Part shown: positions 60,430-64,000 of the stretch, piece after piece
Layout of the letters: each line of letters begins with the position of its first letter
Position numbering within the stretch: position 1 is the first letter of the stretch
Source of the DNA: Stictocephala bisonia
Lineage: Eukaryota; Arthropoda; Insecta; Hemiptera; Membracidae
Assembly (NCBI GenBank): GCA_035578905.1
Contig: JAQJVL010000619.1
Location: 258,501-322,500, forward strand
Direction of reading: 5' to 3'
Length of the DNA: 64,000 nucleotides
Notes under the pieces: model-generated
What the model was told of the DNA's origin: nothing
Databases searched by the model: none
What the model saw: the letters and a program-made list of their open reading frames with translations, nothing else
Translations under genes and position numbers: made by a program

Positions 60430-61113
60430 GTAACTTTATGTTTTGAATTCTATTTTTAATCACTTTAAAAGTAGACACCCGTTGTTACATGTTTAATATC
60501 AAATAAAAAAATCCTGACTGCAGTAATAATATTCACATCTGCCTTTAAATATGCAATTTCAACCATATTATTTAATCTTTCTCTTTACTTCTCATTAAAA
60601 AGAATAAAAATTAATCTTTACCACCCAAAACCATTTTCGACACTGATAGTAGACAGAAAGTGCATAATCAGATAAATTATTGTTCTGTTGAGACAGTGTT
60701 TTAATATTTGAAGAGCGCACTCGTGAATCTACCAGTAGCTCCTCTCGTGTCCCACGGCTAATAGCGGCCTTAGAAAACAATATATTAACGCATATATTTA
60801 TTGGGTTATTAGAAAACTAAATTTATTGAAACAGCAACCAATGTATTTTCATCAGCTGAAATTTTGAAAATCAAATTACCAATTAATTTTCAAAATTTCC
60901 TAACAAAGTCCATAACTAATTATAATTTTGGACAATTATGTACCAAAGTCATTGTTTTCAAAGTTTGTTGTATAATTTTAAAACAATCCAGAAAGATGAT
61001 ATACATTTATAATTATTTGCATCCAAATTATTATTATTATGAGGCTCAATTCACCTTTCCTTTTATTCATATTGAAAGCACTCATACTGAATTGTTGACT
61101 TCTGTGCTTTTAG

Positions 61114-61358
61114 CTCAGTTACTAGCTTCAGAGCTACTGCTAAGTCTTGCTGTACAGAGAGGATCTCTACGTCATTTGCTAGAGTGGATTCAGATGGCAT
61201 TGGAATCTGGAGGTAACATTGGAACCCTGCAGTTCTTTTCCATCCTGGCTCAGATGAGGGCTGTTACAGCAAGTCAGACAGGCTTGCAGCAAGTGCTACC
61301 ATCAAACATGAATCCTACTATGCCTCTCTTCAAGGCGGCCATCATGCTTACCGATGAG
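61114..61358 (+). CDS. HERC1: HERC1-type E3 ubiquitin ligase, coding exon 5
   Basis: 245 bp from acceptor tgcttttag to donor gatgag/gtgtgt; two bases complete a codon from exon 4 and the exon ends in phase 0. It reads QLLASELLLSLAVQRGSLRH, LLEWIQMALESGGNIGTLQF and FSILAQMRAVTASQTGLQQV. It matches the vertebrate 'RLASELLLGLAAQRGSLRYLLEWIEMAL' block and the following 'F..IL.QMR' helix; the intervening segment is shorter than in vertebrates. The open frame upstream of 61114 is intron read-through. Confidence 0.94.
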
Positions 61359-62224
61359 GTGTGTATGATTTTGAATTGCAAGCAAATGAAGTTGAACTGT
61401 ACATACTGTATAGTTTATTGCTTTTTAATATACTGTGTGGAAGAAAAGTCCCGGAACAACTTAATAATTTCTGAACGATTCCAGATTAAGCAATAAAACT
61501 TGGTACATCATTATTGCACATATTAATCTACTTTTTAAGTAATTACTAATTTTCTATCATATCAAGTGGATAGGCCGCAAGAAGTCAGAAGAAATCTTAA
61601 ACAAGAGCATAGGTCAAGTTGTACATCAAGTTAAAAGTCATTAGTACTAGAACATGAACCCACGTAAAAAGGTTTGCTCTTTAAAAAATGATGCAGGTTT
61701 AATGTTTTTTAAAAAGTTTACTTTTGTACTGGATATACAAAAAATGAGTAAAGTATGTCTAAATGTTTGTTATAGTGACATATACTTTTCTACCTTAACA
61801 TTATTGACTTTATGGCTTTAAACTTTAAACATATTCAACAGATACTGAAACTTATGATGAATTACAATAATGTGACTGTTATTTTAAATCTAGTTTTTCC
61901 TTAAATATTTTATTTTAAAAACATGTTGTGACCAAACCATTAAAACATACAAGAAAATTCAACTGTATGTGATTGATGACTGTATGTGCTTATATGATCC
62001 AAACTTATACCCACCCAGATATACTTAATCTGAAAATATTTTGTTACATTAATTTAAATTACGTATAAGTATAAAATAAATAAAATCAAAGGACACCATA
62101 CTAAAAACAGACCAATTTAAAATAAAACAACATTTACAATGAATGCAAATTTAGAGGAAAGATAGTTAAATCAAAATAATTTATAAATAAATATAAGTAG
62201 CATTGGAATTCTACAACCTAACTT

Positions 62225-62228
<4 letters not shown>

Positions 62229-62266
<38 letters not shown>
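62229..62266. repeat. (TA)n microsatellite
   Basis: Pure TA dinucleotide run of about 38 bp in HERC1 intron 5. Expected to vary in length. Confidence 0.95.
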
Positions 62267-62269
<3 letters not shown>

Positions 62270-62420
62270 GTATACATAAGTGATTAAATAAAACTTATAA
62301 GAGGTTACACACTTAAGATATTTCAAAATACTAAGAGTTCACCACACAAACATATTTTATAGATCTGTCGTATAGTATTACTGAGGTAATACATAGACAG
62401 TAATTGATCATTCTGTACAG

Positions 62421-62606
62421 TTGGTGCGGTTGGCTTGTGACTATTCCCACTGCGAAGGCGAAGCCAGCAATACTCAGCCGGCACTGGCGCAAGAAAAATG
62501 TGAAGTGTATGTTTGGGGTAGCAATACTTCCCACCAGTTGGCTAAGAAAAACCAGGAAAAGATTCTTGTTCCTAAGTTAGCAAGAGCCTTCCAAAATGTG
62601 CAACAG
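62421..62606 (+). CDS. HERC1: HERC1-type E3 ubiquitin ligase, coding exon 6 (start of RCC1-like domain 1)
   Basis: 62 codons in phase 0, from acceptor ttctgtacag to donor caacag/gtgatt. It reads LVRLACDYSHCEGEASNTQP and then EKCEVYVWGSNTSHQLAKKN and QEKILVPKLARAFQNVQQ. The CEVYVWGSN.SHQL...QEKIL.PKLA segment is the first blade of RLD1 in HERC1, an RCC1-type propeller that in vertebrates stimulates guanine-nucleotide release on ARF/Rab GTPases. The second RLD, SPRY, WD40 and HECT parts must lie to the right of the window. Confidence 0.95.
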
Positions 62607-63966
62607 GTGATTCCATGGTGTTTCTCATTCTTAATATAAATGGTTCTTAGTTTTATTCTTTAAGTTCTCTACTACATTGTACTGTATATAAAACACTTTT
62701 TGGTTGAAAATAATGCAGAATAAATTTTCATATTTACTGATCAAGTACTAATATGTGAAACATTTTCTTTTTACCTGTTATATTTATAACTCAAGACATA
62801 GTAAAATGCTTTCAAATGAAAATTGTGGACTTTTCAAAAGTTTGTTATTTATTAATTTTTAAAAACAAAACTCTTGTTTTTAATTCTCTGATTTGTTTAC
62901 ATATGTTTAGACAGCAGCTAAGCCATGTTTGTGCGTGCGATAGTTGTTTCAGTTTTTTATGATCTGTGGTATTTTTATTCTTATGTTGGTATTAATTTTT
63001 TTTATTTGTCACGCATTGATTGTCTTGAATTGGGAATGAAATTTTCAGATTTTCCCCTGAGATTGGGTTGTTAACTATGTCATTCATTTAGATAAATATG
63101 TACTATGTTGAGTTTTTTGGAAGACATTGCTTAAAACCAAAGTATGTTTGTTTCTCATGACTTAGTGAACAGTCTTCAGTTCACAATAATGATGCTTTTT
63201 GGAAAAGAAGAAGAAAAAAAAAAAAAAATGAAAACCTGTTTTATTTCCTTAGGTATATAAATTAGGATATATCTTGAGCATAAATTTCTTGTCATTTACA
63301 ATTTGAACACCATCTTATGTTGGTATCTTGTGGGGCTTTTTTTGAGGTTTGAAGTTTTAAAATCCAAGACTTTTATTTTTAAACGTTTAAACAGGTTAAA
63401 CTCATATGGTGCTAAAGCCTGATCAGTATGGTTAAAACAAAAAAAAATCTCATTCAACTCTTGAATTGAGTTTCAACTAAACTAGATGAATTCGGTGTGG
63501 TTAAGAGATAGACTTAATAATATTTGTTCGTAGACCACAGTGCCTGTTTTGAATGGCTCATGTGAGGTTGTTTAAATCTTCATTTTATGTTTAAAAATTG
63601 TTTGTCATTACATTTTTGATAATCTTCACAAACAAAATTTCTTTAACATCCTAAAAACACATTAGCCATGTAGATTTCTGACAAGACTATGAAGGACTGT
63701 TTTTCATTATAGTTCCCCCAGATTCATTACCAGTCAGTGTTGGTTTGAGTTGTCATTTCCTTTTGCACCTTGTGAAAATAAGTAAAAAAAAATCCTTTAA
63801 ATTTGTGGATTTCCCTAAACAATTTTGGTACCCAATGAGTACATAACTTATGTTAACCAATGGTAGTTGGATTGAATTTTTTGACCACTAGATCTCACCA
63901 ATCATTTGATCTGATTTTGGACTGGGATGTCCTGGAAATCGAATGAATCCAATTGGAATTAACCTC
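62607..63966 (+). other. HERC1: HERC1 intron 6, partial
   Basis: AT-rich. A GAAGAAGAA/poly(A) tract lies at about 63206-63229. No further HERC1 exon was recognised before the right edge. Confidence 0.5.
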
Positions 63967-64000
63967 TTAACGACCACGCTCGCATATATGCGAGCGACGC
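63967..64000. mobile_element. Possible left end of another TTAA element, cut by window edge
   Basis: TTAA-CGACCACGCTCGC followed by a perfect 20-bp palindrome CGCTCGCATATATGCGAGCG (63978-63997). GC-rich palindromic ends next to TTAA resemble the other TTAA elements in the window. The other end is out of view. Confidence 0.45.

Noticed and set aside
60864..61113. N-terminal extension of HERC1 exon 5 (210-codon open frame)
   Set aside because: Sequence before 61114 is AT-rich intron; a good acceptor (tgcttttag) and phase match place the exon start at 61114.
61427..61470. Transposon end with GTGTGGAAGAAAAGTCCCGG
   Set aside because: Resembles Tc1/mariner-like termini, but no inverse copy lies between it and the next exon, and no coding remnant is present.

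Overview
The window is an AT-rich stretch of an animal nuclear genome. Genes are split by long introns with GT/AG junctions, the intergenic DNA is full of diverged transposons, and there is no operon structure. The transposon mix (Jockey/CR1-group LINEs, Penelope-like elements, many TTAA-flanked elements, pogo, mariner and Harbinger remnants) and the sequences of the two host genes suggest an insect. A hemipteran is my best guess, but the sequence alone does not prove it. Two host genes are recognised, both on the + strand.

(1) 1-4.4 kb: the 3' end of groucho (Groucho/TLE corepressor). The last two coding exons (2780-3007 and 3735-3842) encode the end of the WD40 propeller. The upstream intron holds a broken LINE and a short minisatellite.

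(2) 4.4-32.1 kb: intergenic DNA with no host gene recognised. It contains two related TTAA-flanked piggyBac-like elements (7.6-9.8 and 12.1-13.6 kb), a 28-bp tandem array (14.0 kb), two foldback MITEs (16.4 and 17.1 kb), a complex satellite (19.5-20.4 kb), a head-to-head Penelope-like element (23.2-24.0 kb), a 420-bp TTAA MITE (24.7 kb), LINE remnants (11.1, 22.9, 25.6 and 27.5-29.3 kb) and a Harbinger transposase fragment (27.2 kb).

(3) 32.1 kb to the right edge: the 5' part of a HERC1-type giant E3 ubiquitin ligase gene. Six coding exons (32124-32261, 41825-42064, 49076-49247, 60253-60429, 61114-61358, 62421-62606) join in phase and encode the N-terminus up to the start of the first RCC1-like propeller. 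Its first three introns (9.6, 7.0 and 11.0 kb) hold most of the remaining repeats: a 3.1-kb DNA transposon with its own terminal inverted repeats, subterminal repeats, TAAT target duplication and a decayed basic coiled-coil ORF (34.3-37.4 kb); a TTAA element carrying a large inverted minisatellite (39.8-41.6 kb); an almost intact LINE with a roughly 940-codon endonuclease/reverse-transcriptase ORF (44.9-48.0 kb); a TTAA element ending exactly where a 41-bp, about 43-copy minisatellite begins (49.6-52.4 kb); a Penelope remnant, a pogo-type MITE, a third TTAA family and a broken LINE that carries a 400-bp insertion with 21-bp direct repeats (56.0-58.9 kb).

Apart from the two host genes, the coding potential belongs to mobile elements. 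The most novel items are the 34.3-37.4 kb transposon, the TTAA-element/minisatellite associations and the dispersed minisatellite motif containing TACACGTACAGTGG, which recurs at five places in this window.
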